Shown one piece after another: positions 7,814 through 16,609 of a DNA stretch of 64,000 nucleotides. The stretch's first letter is position 1, and every line of letters starts with the position of its first letter. A program made the translations under genes and the position numbers. Source of the stretch: Streptomyces lydicus (GTDB lineage Bacteria; Actinomycetota; Actinomycetes; Streptomycetales; Streptomycetaceae); the NCBI RefSeq assembly GCF_004125265.1, contig NZ_RDTE01000003.1, positions 4,588,001 to 4,652,000 of the forward strand. Direction: 5' to 3'. The notes beneath the pieces are model-generated. The model was not told the DNA's origin, searched no databases, and was given only the letters and a program-made list of their open reading frames with translations.

Positions 7814-9289
7814 ATGACTGCAAGTACCGCCCGTGCCCAGCGCTTCCGCGAGTTCAAGATGCCCGACGTGGGCGAGGGCCTCACCGAGGCCGAGATCCTC
7901 AAGTGGTACGTCCAGCCGGGTGACACCGTCACCGACGGCCAGGTCGTCTGTGAGGTCGAGACCGCCAAGGCCGCCGTGGAACTGCCCATTCCCTACGACG
8001 GAGTGGTGCATGAGCTGAACTTCGGCGAGGGCGTCACCGTCGACGTCGGCACCGCCATCATCTCCGTGGACACCGATCCCGGCGCCGGGCCCGTCGCGGC
8101 ACCGGCCGCGCAGCAGGCGCCGCAGGCCGCCGCGCCCACCGAGGAGGACGCCGAGCCCCAGGGCCGGCAGGCGGTGCTGGTCGGCTACGGTGCCGCGCCG
8201 TCCTCGACCAAGCGCCGGGCGCGCAAGCCCCAGGCAGGGGTGCCGGCCCAGCCGGAGCCTGCGCGTGCCGCGCTCCAGGCGGAGCTGAACGGGCGGGCCG
8301 CAGCCGCACCGGCCGCTCCCGCCGTCCGCCCGGCCACTCCCGTGGCTCCGGCCGCGAACGGCGCGGTGGCGGGGCACCTCGGCCGGCCGCTGGCCAAGCC
8401 GCCGGTGCGCAAGCTCGCCAAGGACCTCGGTATCGACCTGGCGGCGATCGTCCCGACCGGCCCGGACGGCGTCATCACCCGCGAGGACGTCCATGCGGCC
8501 GCCACCCCGGCAGCGGCGCCGTCCACGACCGAGGCTCCCGGGCCGGTTTCCGCCGCCCCGGCCGAGCCCGGCCTCGTCGATGTCGCCGCCCGCGAGCGGC
8601 GGGTGCCGGTCAAGGGCGTACGCAAGGCCACCGCGCAGGCCATGGTCACCAGCGCCTTCACCGCGCCGCATGTCACGGAGTTCATCACCGTCGATGTGAC
8701 CCGCACGATGAAGCTGGTCCAGGAGCTCAAGCAGGACCCGGACATGGCGGGGCTGCGGGTCAACCCGCTGCTGCTCGTCGCCAGGGCCTTCCTCGTCGCC
8801 CTCAAGCGTCACCCGGAGGTCAATGCCGCCTGGGACGAGGCGCGTCAGGAGATCGTCTACAAGGACTATGTGAACCTCGGGATCGCGGCGGCCACCCCGC
8901 GCGGTCTGATCGTCCCGAACATCAAGGACGCCGGGGTCAAGACCCTCCCCCAACTCGCCGCGGAACTGGGCGATCTGGTCGCCACCGCCCGCGAGGGCAA
9001 GACGTCTCCGGCGGCGATGACCGGCGGTACGGTCACCATCACCAATGTCGGCGTCTTCGGCGTCGACACCGGGACGCCGATCCTCAACCCGGGGGAGTCG
9101 GCGATCCTCGCCTTCGGCGCGGTCAAGCTCCAGCCGTGGGTCCACAAGGGCAAGGTGAAGGCGCGTCAGGTCACCACCCTCGCGCTGTCCTTCGACCACC
9201 GGCTCATCGACGGTGAGCTGGGCTCCAAGCTGCTCGCGGATATCGCGGCCGTGCTGGAGCGGCCCAAGCGTCTGATCACCTGGGGATGA
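7814..9289 (+). CDS. bkdC: Branched-chain alpha-keto acid dehydrogenase E2 (dihydrolipoyl acyltransferase)
   Basis: A 491-residue E2 core protein. One lipoyl domain (about residues 12-90) carries the lipoylated lysine in VETAKAAVE at about K52. An Ala/Pro linker follows, then the E3/E1-binding domain PPVRKLAKDLGIDLAAIVPTG with VITREDV, a second linker, and the catalytic CAT-like domain ending in SFDHRLIDGE, where H462 and D466 are the acyltransferase residues. The GAGGAG ribosome site is 13 bp before the ATG. No E3 (dihydrolipoamide dehydrogenase) gene follows, so E3 must be shared from elsewhere. A GC-extended parS palindrome begins 30 bp after the stop. Confidence 0.95.
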   Translation: MTASTARAQRFREFKMPDVGEGLTEAEILKWYVQPGDTVTDGQVVCEVETAKAAVELPIPYDGVVHELNFGEGVTVDVGTAIISVDTDPGAGPVAAPAAQQAPQAAAPTEEDAEPQGRQAVLVGYGAAPSSTKRRARKPQAGVPAQPEPARAALQAELNGRAAAAPAAPAVRPATPVAPAANGAVAGHLGRPLAKPPVRKLAKDLGIDLAAIVPTGPDGVITREDVHAAATPAAAPSTTEAPGPVSAAPAEPGLVDVAARERRVPVKGVRKATAQAMVTSAFTAPHVTEFITVDVTRTMKLVQELKQDPDMAGLRVNPLLLVARAFLVALKRHPEVNAAWDEARQEIVYKDYVNLGIAAATPRGLIVPNIKDAGVKTLPQLAAELGDLVATAREGKTSPAAMTGGTVTITNVGVFGVDTGTPILNPGESAILAFGAVKLQPWVHKGKVKARQVTTLALSFDHRLIDGELGSKLLADIAAVLERPKRLITWG

Positions 9290-9322
9290 GCCGGGATGCG
9301 GGACCGGGCGGTTCGGAGCGGC

Positions 9323-9336
9323 GTTTCACGTGAAAC
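9323..9336. other. parS site 1 (ParB-binding centromere element)
   Basis: Perfect GTTTCACGTGAAAC, the 14-bp Streptomyces parS consensus. It is extended to a perfect 22-bp palindrome (9319-9340) by four more GC pairs on each side, 30 bp after the bkdC stop, so it could also fold as a terminator-like hairpin. Confidence 0.9.
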
Positions 9337-9465
9337 GCCGTCCCGGGACCGCCCCGGTTCGGTACCTCTCGAGGTGAGCCGCGGAAGGCCTAGGGGCGTC
9401 TCCCCCCCCCGGGACAGGCCGGATCAGGGAGACACCCCAGCGGGTGCCACAGCGCCCAATGCCGG

Positions 9466-9642
9466 TCAGCCGCGGATGAGTTCCACGGCGCGGCTGAAGT
9501 GAGCCACCGGCCCGACCGGAGCGGACTCATCCGGGTGGGTGGCCCCGCGGGTCAGTGCGACGCCCGCCCACAGGCCGGCGACGATCAATGCCAGCACGAC
9601 GGTGTTCCGCGTACGGCGGCCGGCGTTCGTCCTGGGCTGCAT
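9466..9642 (-). CDS. Small single-span membrane protein, unknown function
   Basis: A 58-residue protein with a basic N-terminus (RTNAGRRTRN), one hydrophobic helix (VVLALIVAGLWAGVAL) and a short outer tail containing HPDESAPVG. The ATG at 9642 lies six bases after a clear AGGGGAG ribosome site; an in-frame TTG precedes it. Topology would be N-in by the positive-inside rule. I know no function for it. It stands alone between bkdC, with which it converges, and the divergent GNAT-Nudix gene. Confidence 0.65.
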   Translation of the reverse strand: MQPRTNAGRRTRNTVVLALIVAGLWAGVALTRGATHPDESAPVGPVAHFSRAVELIRG

Positions 9643-9850
9643 GGTCAACTCCCCTTGGGTGTAGGAGCCTCCCCGACTCCCTGCCTCTATTCACCCACGG
9701 AATGCGCGCTGGACCGTACGCGGCAGGTATGGACTCTCGTCAGACTTGAGACGGACCCGGCGTCGCTCTCCGGTACCCCTTTCGGCAGATGCCGGGCCCA
9801 TTGCGGGAAAGGGTTTGCGGACGTCGGCCGTGCTGCCTACGGTCGGCAAA

Positions 9851-10732
9851 ATGAGCAGCGAAATGATCATCCGGCGCTACCGTGCATCCGACCAGGACGT
9901 GGTCACCGATCTGTGGTCCCGGGCAGTGCAGCGGGCGCATCCCTTTCTCGGTGAGGAGGGCCGGGGCGCACGGGCCCGGATCCTCCGTGAGACGGACCTC
10001 GTCCGGGCGGAGAACGCGGAGAGCTGGGTCGCGGAGCGTGAGGGCAGCATTCTCGGGCTGCTCGGACTGCTGCCCGGCGGGTCCGGGGAGGGAAGCGGGG
10101 ACGGTCCCGGAGCCGGGGTCGGCGGTCTCGTGGTCGCCCCGGAAGCCCAAGGGGGCGGCATCGGGCGGGAGTTGCTGGAGCATGCGGCGTCGCTGCACGG
10201 TGCGCTGGCCCTGGAGGTCTTCGAGGGGAACGGCACGGCCCGGCGCTTCTTCGCGCGTCAGGGCTTCACCGAGCGGGGGCGGCGTACGGATGAGGAGACC
10301 GGCCATCCGCTGATCGCCCTGGAGCGTGCCGCGCCGCTGAAGTCGGTGAGCTGGCTGCATGTGCGCGACGGGCGGCTGCTGAGCGTACGGACGCGGGGGA
10401 ACGACACGTTCTATCTCCCCGGTGGCAAGTACGAGGCCGGGGAGACCGCGCGGGAGGCCTTGTCGCGTGAGCTCCGAGAAGAGCTCGGCCTGGTGGTGCC
10501 GGTGGAGGACCTTTCGGAGGCGTTTGTCATCCATGATGTGGCGCATGGCAAGAACGGTCGCCGGCTGCGGATGACCTGCTTCACCGGCGGGCCCCAGGAC
10601 ATCGCACCGGTCCCCGGCCGGGAGATTGCCGAGTTCGCCTGGTTCGACCGCCAGGAGGCGCGGGAGCGCTGTGCCCCCGCGCATTCGCAGGTGGTGAACC
10701 GGCTGATCGCCCAGGGGCGGATGCCGGGCTGA
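9851..10732 (+). CDS. GNAT acetyltransferase-Nudix hydrolase fusion
   Basis: A 293-residue two-domain protein. Residues about 4-155 form a GNAT N-acetyltransferase: IIRRYRASDQDVV at the start, GGLVVAPEAQGGGIGRELLEHA as the acetyl-CoA-binding motif A and FEGNGTARRFFARQGF near the end. Residues about 165-290 form a Nudix hydrolase with a complete Nudix box (GKYEAGE, then RELREELGL; G-x5-E-x7-RE-x2-EE-x-G), which cleaves a nucleoside-diphosphate-linked substrate. The start is uncertain: ATG 9851 and ATG 9863 both lack a strong ribosome site. Fusing both activities suggests they act on one small metabolite, but the substrate is unknown. Confidence 0.85.
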   Translation: MSSEMIIRRYRASDQDVVTDLWSRAVQRAHPFLGEEGRGARARILRETDLVRAENAESWVAEREGSILGLLGLLPGGSGEGSGDGPGAGVGGLVVAPEAQGGGIGRELLEHAASLHGALALEVFEGNGTARRFFARQGFTERGRRTDEETGHPLIALERAAPLKSVSWLHVRDGRLLSVRTRGNDTFYLPGGKYEAGETAREALSRELREELGLVVPVEDLSEAFVIHDVAHGKNGRRLRMTCFTGGPQDIAPVPGREIAEFAWFDRQEARERCAPAHSQVVNRLIAQGRMPG

Positions 10733-10967
10733 GGACGCGGCGGCCGGGGGCGGCGGTCGGGCCGGGGGCCGGGGCACCCGCCGCCCGGCCGCCCCTCCGA
10801 GGCGGCCGCGACTCCAGCAGCGCCCCACCGGGACACCTCGCCGCACCCCACACCCCACACGTCCCGCACACTCCTCCGCGCCACCTCACTCACCTCACTC
10901 GCCCCGCTCGTGTCCGCATCGCGGAATGAAGTACCGGACGCATACCTGTTGTATCTATCCTGTGTGC

Positions 10968-11651
10968 ATGCCTTCCGCCTCCATGCCCACCGCTCCTGCC
11001 AGAGAGCCCGCCGCCAAGCAGCCGCCCGCCGCCGAGCGGGTCTATGCACACATCAAGGACGCCGTCCTGGACCGCCGCTACGAAGGCGGCATGCTGCTCA
11101 CCGAGGGCGAGCTGGCCGACGCGGTGGGGGTGTCACGGACGCCGGTGCGGGAGGCGCTGCTGCGGCTGGAGGTGGAGGGGCTGATCAAGCTCTACCCCAA
11201 GAAGGGCGCGCTGGTGCTGCCGGTCTCCGCGCAGGAGATCGCCGATGTCGTCGAGACCCGGCTGCTGGTGGAGAAGCACGCCGCGGCCAAGGCAATCCCG
11301 GTGAGCGAGCCGCTGGTCGGCGAGCTGACCGAGCTGCTGGAGACGATGCGGGAGCAGGCCGCGTCCGGTGATCTGGCTGCCGTCTCCGTCACCGACCGCG
11401 CCTTCCATGCCGCCATTGTGCGCAGCGCCGGCAATCAGATCCTGGACCGGCTCTACGAGCAGCTGCGCGACCGCCAGTTGCGGATGGGCGTCGCCGTGAT
11501 GCATGCCCACCCGGACCGGATCGCCAAGAACATCGCCGAGCATGCGGAGATCCTTGAGGCCCTGCGCGCCGGGGATGCGGACGCCGCGACCGACGCCGTG
11601 CAGCGGCACGTCAGCTGGGTCCGACACCTCGCGCAGGGGGACGTGCGATGA
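10968..11651 (+). CDS. GntR-family transcriptional regulator (FCD type)
   Basis: A 227-residue regulator. A winged helix (about 30-95) contains RVYAHIKDAVLDRRYEGGMLLTE, LADAVGVSRTPVREALLRLEVEGLI and the wing PKKGALV. The C-terminal all-helical FCD domain follows (about 105-220) with ETRLLVEKHAA, the FHAAIVRSAGN segment and the metal/ligand histidine in EHAEILEAL. FadR/FCD regulators usually sense organic acids or sugar acids. The ATG at 10968 has no good ribosome site and lies 8 bp after a TATCCT sequence, so the mRNA may be leaderless; later ATGs are possible. It overlaps the MFS gene by ATGA, so the two form an operon and the transporter is a likely target. Confidence 0.9.
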   Translation: MPSASMPTAPAREPAAKQPPAAERVYAHIKDAVLDRRYEGGMLLTEGELADAVGVSRTPVREALLRLEVEGLIKLYPKKGALVLPVSAQEIADVVETRLLVEKHAAAKAIPVSEPLVGELTELLETMREQAASGDLAAVSVTDRAFHAAIVRSAGNQILDRLYEQLRDRQLRMGVAVMHAHPDRIAKNIAEHAEILEALRAGDADAATDAVQRHVSWVRHLAQGDVR

Positions 11652-13003
11652 GCGGTGGTTCCGAAAGTGCCGGCAGCTCCGGCAGCTCCGGTATAGGCAG
11701 CGGCTCCGCCCGGCTGCTGCCCGCCGACCCGCCCGGCGGCCGTAAGGCCATGGCCGTCTGGGGCATCGGCGTCGCGGTCTACTTCGTCGCGATCACCTAC
11801 CGCACCAGCCTCGGCGTGGCGGGCCTGGACGCCGCCGAGCGCTTCCACATCAATGCCTCGGCGCTGTCGACGTTCTCCATCCTTCAGCTGCTGGTGTACG
11901 CGGGGATGCAGATCCCCGTCGGCCTGATGGTCGACCGGCTCGGTGCCAAGAAGGTGCTGACCCTCGGCGTGGTGCTCTACACCGTCGGCCAGTTCGGCTT
12001 TGCGCTCTCTTCGTCGTACGCCATGGCGCTCGGCTCCCGTGCGCTGCTCGGCTGCGGGGATGCGATGACCTTCATCAGCGTGCTGCGGCTGGGCTCGCGG
12101 TGGTTCCCGGCCCGTCGCGGCCCGATGATCGCGCAGATCGCCGCGCTGGTGGGGATGGCGGGCAATCTGATCTCCACCCTCATCCTCGCCCGCTTCCTGC
12201 ACAGCTTCGGCTGGACCCCGACTTTCGCCTCCAGCGCCGTCGGCGGCATCGTCGTGCTGATCGTGCTGCTGCTCTTCCTCTCGGACCACCCCAAGGGCTT
12301 CGAGCCGCCGCCCGCATCCGCCGAGCACACCGGCACGGGGTTCGTGCGTCGGCAGATCATGGACGCCTGGCGGGAGCCCGGCACCCGGCTGGGCATGTGG
12401 GTGCACTTCACCACCCAGTTCCCGGCCATGGTGTTCCTGCTGCTCTGGGGGCTGCCGTTCCTCGTCGAGGCGCAGGGCCTGTCGCGTGGCACCGCCGGTG
12501 AACTGCTCACCCTCGTGGTGCTCTCCAACATGGCGGTGGGTCTGATCTACGGCCAGGTCATCGCCCGTCACCATGCCGCCCGCATGCCACTGGCTCTGGG
12601 CACCGCCGGCGCCACGGCTCTGATGTGGGCAACGGTCCTGTGCTGGCCGGCCGACCATGCGCCGATGGGGCTGCTGATCGTGCTCTGTGCGGTGATGGGC
12701 GCCTGTGGCCCCGCCTCGATGATCGGCTTCGACTTCGCGCGGCCCGCCAACCCGCCGGAGCGTCAGGGCACCGCCTCCGGCATCGTCAACATGGGCGGCT
12801 TCACGGCCTCGATGACGACGCTGTTCGCCATCGGTGTCCTGCTGGACGCGACCGGCGACAACTACCGGATCGCCTTTGCCTCGATCTTCGTCCTGGAAGC
12901 GACCGGGGTCTCCCAGATCCTGCGGCTGCGGCGGCGCGCGGCACGGCGCGAGCGCGAACGGCTGGTGGTCAGCCGGGTGGAAGCGGTCCATGTGCCCGCA
13001 TGA
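11648..13003 (+). CDS. Major facilitator superfamily transporter
   Basis: A 451-residue membrane transporter with about 12 hydrophobic spans. The MFS signature between spans 2 and 3 is GLMVDRLGAKKVLTLG, and the region GSRALLGCGDAMTFISVLRLGSRWFPARRG resembles organic-anion and nitrate-type MFS carriers. The N-terminal 30 residues are Gly/Ser-rich and cytoplasmic; the C-terminus is Arg-rich. Its start overlaps the GntR stop by ATGA, so expression is coupled, and the GntR protein probably controls uptake or export of its own effector. The substrate cannot be named. Two parS copies follow the stop codon. Confidence 0.88.
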   Translation: MSGGSESAGSSGSSGIGSGSARLLPADPPGGRKAMAVWGIGVAVYFVAITYRTSLGVAGLDAAERFHINASALSTFSILQLLVYAGMQIPVGLMVDRLGAKKVLTLGVVLYTVGQFGFALSSSYAMALGSRALLGCGDAMTFISVLRLGSRWFPARRGPMIAQIAALVGMAGNLISTLILARFLHSFGWTPTFASSAVGGIVVLIVLLLFLSDHPKGFEPPPASAEHTGTGFVRRQIMDAWREPGTRLGMWVHFTTQFPAMVFLLLWGLPFLVEAQGLSRGTAGELLTLVVLSNMAVGLIYGQVIARHHAARMPLALGTAGATALMWATVLCWPADHAPMGLLIVLCAVMGACGPASMIGFDFARPANPPERQGTASGIVNMGGFTASMTTLFAIGVLLDATGDNYRIAFASIFVLEATGVSQILRLRRRAARRERERLVVSRVEAVHVPA

Positions 13004-13035
13004 GGCCTGCAGGCGATCGGTCGGCGACCGGGTCC

Positions 13036-13049
13036 GTTTCACGTGAAAC
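13036..13049. other. parS site 2
   Basis: Perfect GTTTCACGTGAAAC; with GTCC/GGAC flanks it becomes a 22-bp palindrome (13032-13053), 28 bp after the MFS stop. First member of the only tandem parS pair in the window. Confidence 0.9.
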
Positions 13050-13059
13050 GGACAGGGCT

Positions 13060-13073
13060 GTTTCACGTGAAAC
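13060..13073. other. parS site 3
   Basis: Perfect GTTTCACGTGAAAC, with centres 24 bp (about two helical turns) from site 2, so two ParB dimers could bind on roughly the same face. It lacks the extra GC arms. Confidence 0.9.
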
Positions 13074-13154
13074 GGCTCACTCCGGGGCCCACTGCTCGTG
13101 GCCGGCCGACGGTCAGGGCATCGGGTGAGGCGCTCCCCCACCTGCCCCGCCCCG

Positions 13155-13979
13155 CTATGGCGTGATGGCGAAATTACCCAGGATCGCCTGGGCCAGCTCC
13201 TCATCGCCGTCGATCTTGATCTGTTCGGCGACGGCGGCGGGGCGGACCCGGCCGCAGGCCAGCTGGTGGAAGGTGTCCCAGTCCAGGGCGAGTGTCACGG
13301 TCGGGCCGAGCGAGACACTGCCATCGATCGTGGCATTGCCCTCGGCGTCGAGGCGGACCGTGCGCAGGAATTCCAGCGGCCCGCTGACATCGAAGACCAC
13401 CGCCGAAGCGGCGGGCGCCTGGGCCCGCTTGGCCACGATGCCGGGCAGCGCCTTCACCAGCAGATCGCGGGTCACATACGCGCCGGGGGAGTCGAGATTG
13501 CCGGGCTTCTTGAGGGTCCGGCGCAGGTCCTGCTCATGGACCCAGACGTCGAACGCCCGCTGCTGCAGCACGAATTCCAGCGTACGTTCCTCACCGAGCG
13601 GGCTGCGCACCACGGCGTCCGGCTGCCGGGACTCGTTGCGCAGCTGCCGTGAGCGGCGGATGACGGTGTATTCGAGCTCGCTCAGCATCTCCGGCGCGGT
13701 GTGGTGCCGGCGGACGTCGACCTGCACCTCCATGCGTCGCGCCGACTCGCTGCGTACGTGATAGAGATCGCGCGGCAGCGTATGGATCGGCCGCGGGTCA
13801 CCCAGCATTTCGCATTCCAGGCCGATGACATGGGAGACCACATCACGAACGGACCATCCTGGCAGGCCCGTCGCCCCGTTCCACTCGCCTTCGACGAGCG
13901 GAGTGACCAGCTCGGTTATCGCTTCTATGGAGTGAGTCCAGGCATCGATGGAGGATTGGAGGCTGGGATGGACGGTCAC
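13155..13979 (-). CDS. DinB/maleylpyruvate isomerase-like mycothiol-dependent enzyme
   Basis: A 274-residue protein of the MDMPI/DinB fold. The metal ligands expected in the family are visible: His in VVSHVIGLE near residue 50 and Glu plus His in FDVWVHEQDLRR near residue 150. The C-terminal 90 residues (ATIDGSVSLGPTVTLALDWDTFHQLACGR) resemble the SCP2-like domain often attached to this family. These enzymes commonly use mycothiol, the actinobacterial thiol, for isomerisation or transferase reactions. The GTG at 13979 follows GAGGGG by five bases. It stands alone, convergent with the MFS gene across the paired parS sites. Substrate unknown. Confidence 0.85.
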   Translation of the reverse strand: MTVHPSLQSSIDAWTHSIEAITELVTPLVEGEWNGATGLPGWSVRDVVSHVIGLECEMLGDPRPIHTLPRDLYHVRSESARRMEVQVDVRRHHTAPEMLSELEYTVIRRSRQLRNESRQPDAVVRSPLGEERTLEFVLQQRAFDVWVHEQDLRRTLKKPGNLDSPGAYVTRDLLVKALPGIVAKRAQAPAASAVVFDVSGPLEFLRTVRLDAEGNATIDGSVSLGPTVTLALDWDTFHQLACGRVRPAAVAEQIKIDGDEELAQAILGNFAITP

Positions 13980-14136
13980 GGGACCCCTCGGACGGTTCGT
14001 ACGCGGGCTGCTGTCTGTGCAGTTAAGTTACGCTGCGCACGGGCACCCCGGCAGTGCTTTCGGGTGACCATCGTAGGCCGATGTTGCCCAGCCGCAGAGG
14101 GCCGTACGGCCGGGAAGCCGGCTCCTTACCGGCTCC

Positions 14137-14667
14137 TCAGTCGTCTCCGTGCTCCCGCTCCGCCAGCCGGATCACACACACCGCGACGGCGATCAGCAGC
14201 GGCGGATCCGCGTCGTCCCGTACGACATTGACCGCATAGGTGTCGCGCACCGTCAGCCAGCGCCGCGAGATCTCCGCCAGCAGTTCGCCGTCGTACTCGA
14301 TCGCGAACTCCCGGTCCAGGATCTTTCCGCTGACATCCAGCTCGGTGCCGTCCACCAGCGCGACGCGGTAGTGGTTGCGCAGCAGCGAGAGCCGCTTGCG
14401 CTTGATCGTGGCCAGCGGCTGGTCATCCCGCTCGATGGTCATGGTGTCGCGCAGGCTGAGCATCTTCTTGCGGATGGTGATCAGTACCCGCCGCTCGGTG
14501 TCCTTCAGCTCGAAGGTCTCCCGCAGCCGCAGCGCCTTCCCGTCCACGAGGAAGGCGTGCCGCCCGTGCTCGTCGTCGATCCAGTAGTCGTCGCCGATGC
14601 CGAAGATGCGGTCGCGCACCAGGTACTTGCCCGAGTGCCGGGGTGACCCCCCGGGGGATTGCTGCAT
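14137..14667 (-). CDS. LURP-one-related (LOR) family protein
   Basis: A 176-residue beta-rich protein. The pattern KYLVRDRIFGIGDDYWIDDEHGRHAFLVDGKALRLRETFELKD, followed by repeated strands such as TIRKKMLSLRDTMTIERD and RRWLTVRDTYAVNV, is typical of the LURP-one/Tubby-like fold. The sequence alternates short charged strands and turns and has no signal peptide. Some bacterial members are called phospholipid-binding by analogy with Tubby, but no activity is established. The ATG at 14667 starts before the first conserved segment. It is divergent from the NHLRC2-like gene, 64 bp apart, and the two may share a promoter region. Confidence 0.8.
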   Translation of the reverse strand: MQQSPGGSPRHSGKYLVRDRIFGIGDDYWIDDEHGRHAFLVDGKALRLRETFELKDTERRVLITIRKKMLSLRDTMTIERDDQPLATIKRKRLSLLRNHYRVALVDGTELDVSGKILDREFAIEYDGELLAEISRRWLTVRDTYAVNVVRDDADPPLLIAVAVCVIRLAEREHGDD

Positions 14668-14731
14668 GGCTGACGTGTTCCCGCCGGGACCTGCGGAATG
14701 CGCACGCACCGGAGTGACGTTGAATGTGCAC

Positions 14732-16540
14732 ATGGCTTCACGTGCACGCGTCCGCGCCCCTGAGCTGATCGGCAAGGGTGGCTGGCTGAATACCGGTAAC
14801 AAGGATCTGACCCTCTCTGACCTGCGGGGACGCATTGTCGTTCTGGATTTCTGGACTTTTTGCTGTGTGAATTGTCTGCACGTCCTGGACGAGCTGCGGG
14901 AGCTGGAGGAGCGGCACCGCGACACCGTCGTGATCATCGGTGTGCACTCCCCGAAGTTTGTGCACGAGGCCGAGCACCAGGCGGTCGTGGATGCCGTGGA
15001 GCGCTATGGCGTCGAGCACCCGGTCCTCGACGACCCGGAGCTCGCCACGTGGAAGCAGTACGCGGTGCGGGCCTGGCCGACGCTCGTGGTGATCGACCCC
15101 GAGGGGTATGTCGTCGCCCAGCACGCCGGCGAGGGCCATGCGCACGCCATCGAGAAGCTCGTCGAGGAGCTGGAGGCCGAGCACGCGGCGAAGGGCACCC
15201 TGCGCCGCGGCGACGGGCCCTACGTACCGCCGGAGCCGGTCGCCACCGATCTGCGCTTCCCCGGCAAGGTGGTCGAGCTGCCCGGGGGCAGCTTCCTGGT
15301 CTCGGACACCACCCGGCACCAGCTGGTGGAGCTGGCCGCGGACGGCGAGCGGGTGCTGCGGCGGATCGGCAGCGGCGAGCGCGGTCTGACGCCGGACTCC
15401 TTCAACGAACCGCAGGGCCTGGCACTGCTCCCCGATGGCCGGGTGGCCGTCGCGGACACGGTGAACCACGCCATCCGCGTCCTCGACCCGGCATCCGGTG
15501 TGCTGGAGACCGTGGCCGGTACCGGCAAGCAGTGGTGGCAGGGCTCGCCGACCTCCGGGCCGGCGCGCGAAGTGGATCTCTCCTCACCGTGGGACCTCGC
15601 CTGGTGGCAGGACCGGCTGTGGATCGCGATGGCCGGGGTGCATCAGCTCTGGACCTGGGACCCGGCCGCCGGCACGGTCCAGGTCGCGGCCGGCACGACC
15701 AATGAGGGCCTGGTGGACGGCCCGGCCGACGAGGCGTGGTTCGCCCAGCCGTCCGGCCTCGCCGCGGCCGGCGACCGGCTGTGGATCGCGGACTCGGAGA
15801 CCAGCGCGGTCCGCTGGGTGGAGCGCGCCGAAGCGGGCGACGGCTATGTCGTCCGGACGGCCGTCGGCACCGGCCTCTTCGACTTCGGGCACCGCGACGG
15901 CGCCGCGGACCAGGCGCTGCTCCAGCACCCGCTGGGGGTGACCGCCCTGCCCGACGGCTCGGTCGCCATCGCGGACACCTACAACCACGCACTGCGCCGC
16001 TTCGATCCCGCGACCGGCGAGGTGACGACGCTGGCGACGGATCTGCGCGAGCCGTCCGCCGCGGTGCTCGTCGACGAGGACATCGTGCTGGTGGAGTCGG
16101 CGCGGCACCGGCTGACCCGGCTGCGGCTGCCCGAGGAGGCCGTCCGCGTCGCCTCGGTGGCGCACCGCACCCAGCGCGCGGCCACCGAGGTCGCCCCGGG
16201 CGCGCTGCGGCTGGAGGTGGTCTTCCAGGCCCCTGCCGGTCAGAAGCTTGACACCCGTTACGGACCCTCGACGCGGCTGCTGGTCAGTGCGACGCCGCCG
16301 GAACTGCTCGCCGACGGTGCGGGCGCGGGCACCGACCTCGCGCGGGATCTGGTGCTCGCGGACGGGGTGACCGAGGGGGTGCTGCATGTCTCGGCGATGG
16401 CCGCGTCCTGCGACGACGCCCCGGACGTCGAGTACCCCGCCTGCCATGTACACCAGCAGGACTGGGGCGTCCCGGTCGAGATCGCCGGGGGCGGGGTGGC
16501 CCGGCTGGGGCTCGTCCTGGCCGGGCTGGACGCCGAATAG
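14732..16540 (+). CDS. NHL-repeat thioredoxin-like protein (NHLRC2-type)
   Basis: A 602-residue cytoplasmic protein. The N-terminal thioredoxin-like domain (about 1-150) includes VLDFWTFCCVNCLHVLDEL with CVNC at 45-48, and WPTLVVIDPEG with the cis-proline. NHL beta-propeller repeats (about 165-490) show the recurring pattern FNEPQGLALLPDGRVAVADTVNHAIRVLD and HPLGVTALPDGSVAIADTYNHALRRFD. A beta-sandwich tail ends the protein. This order is that of NHLRC2, conserved from bacteria to human; its biochemical role is not settled. The ATG at 14732 is preferred by homology, though an in-frame GTG lies two codons upstream and neither has a strong ribosome site. A strong hairpin follows the stop. Confidence 0.9.
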   Translation: MASRARVRAPELIGKGGWLNTGNKDLTLSDLRGRIVVLDFWTFCCVNCLHVLDELRELEERHRDTVVIIGVHSPKFVHEAEHQAVVDAVERYGVEHPVLDDPELATWKQYAVRAWPTLVVIDPEGYVVAQHAGEGHAHAIEKLVEELEAEHAAKGTLRRGDGPYVPPEPVATDLRFPGKVVELPGGSFLVSDTTRHQLVELAADGERVLRRIGSGERGLTPDSFNEPQGLALLPDGRVAVADTVNHAIRVLDPASGVLETVAGTGKQWWQGSPTSGPAREVDLSSPWDLAWWQDRLWIAMAGVHQLWTWDPAAGTVQVAAGTTNEGLVDGPADEAWFAQPSGLAAAGDRLWIADSETSAVRWVERAEAGDGYVVRTAVGTGLFDFGHRDGAADQALLQHPLGVTALPDGSVAIADTYNHALRRFDPATGEVTTLATDLREPSAAVLVDEDIVLVESARHRLTRLRLPEEAVRVASVAHRTQRAATEVAPGALRLEVVFQAPAGQKLDTRYGPSTRLLVSATPPELLADGAGAGTDLARDLVLADGVTEGVLHVSAMAASCDDAPDVEYPACHVHQQDWGVPVEIAGGGVARLGLVLAGLDAE

Positions 16541-16549
16541 GAGCGGGAT

Positions 16550-16574
16550 CCCGGGCCCGTCGACCGGGCCCGGG
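16550..16574. terminator. Bidirectional terminator hairpin
   Basis: Ten-base-pair perfect stem CCCGGGCCCG/CGGGCCCGGG around a TCGAC loop, 10 bp after the NHL-protein stop and 35 bp from the end of the convergent DUF4232 gene. No U-run, as is usual in streptomycetes. Confidence 0.75.
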
Positions 16575-16609
16575 AGGGGTCGGGCCGGCGGGCCGGTGCG
16601 TCGCCGGGA

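Noticed and set aside
9290..9470. E3 (dihydrolipoamide dehydrogenase) gene completing the bkd operon
   Set aside because: Only a parS palindrome and noncoding sequence follow bkdC.
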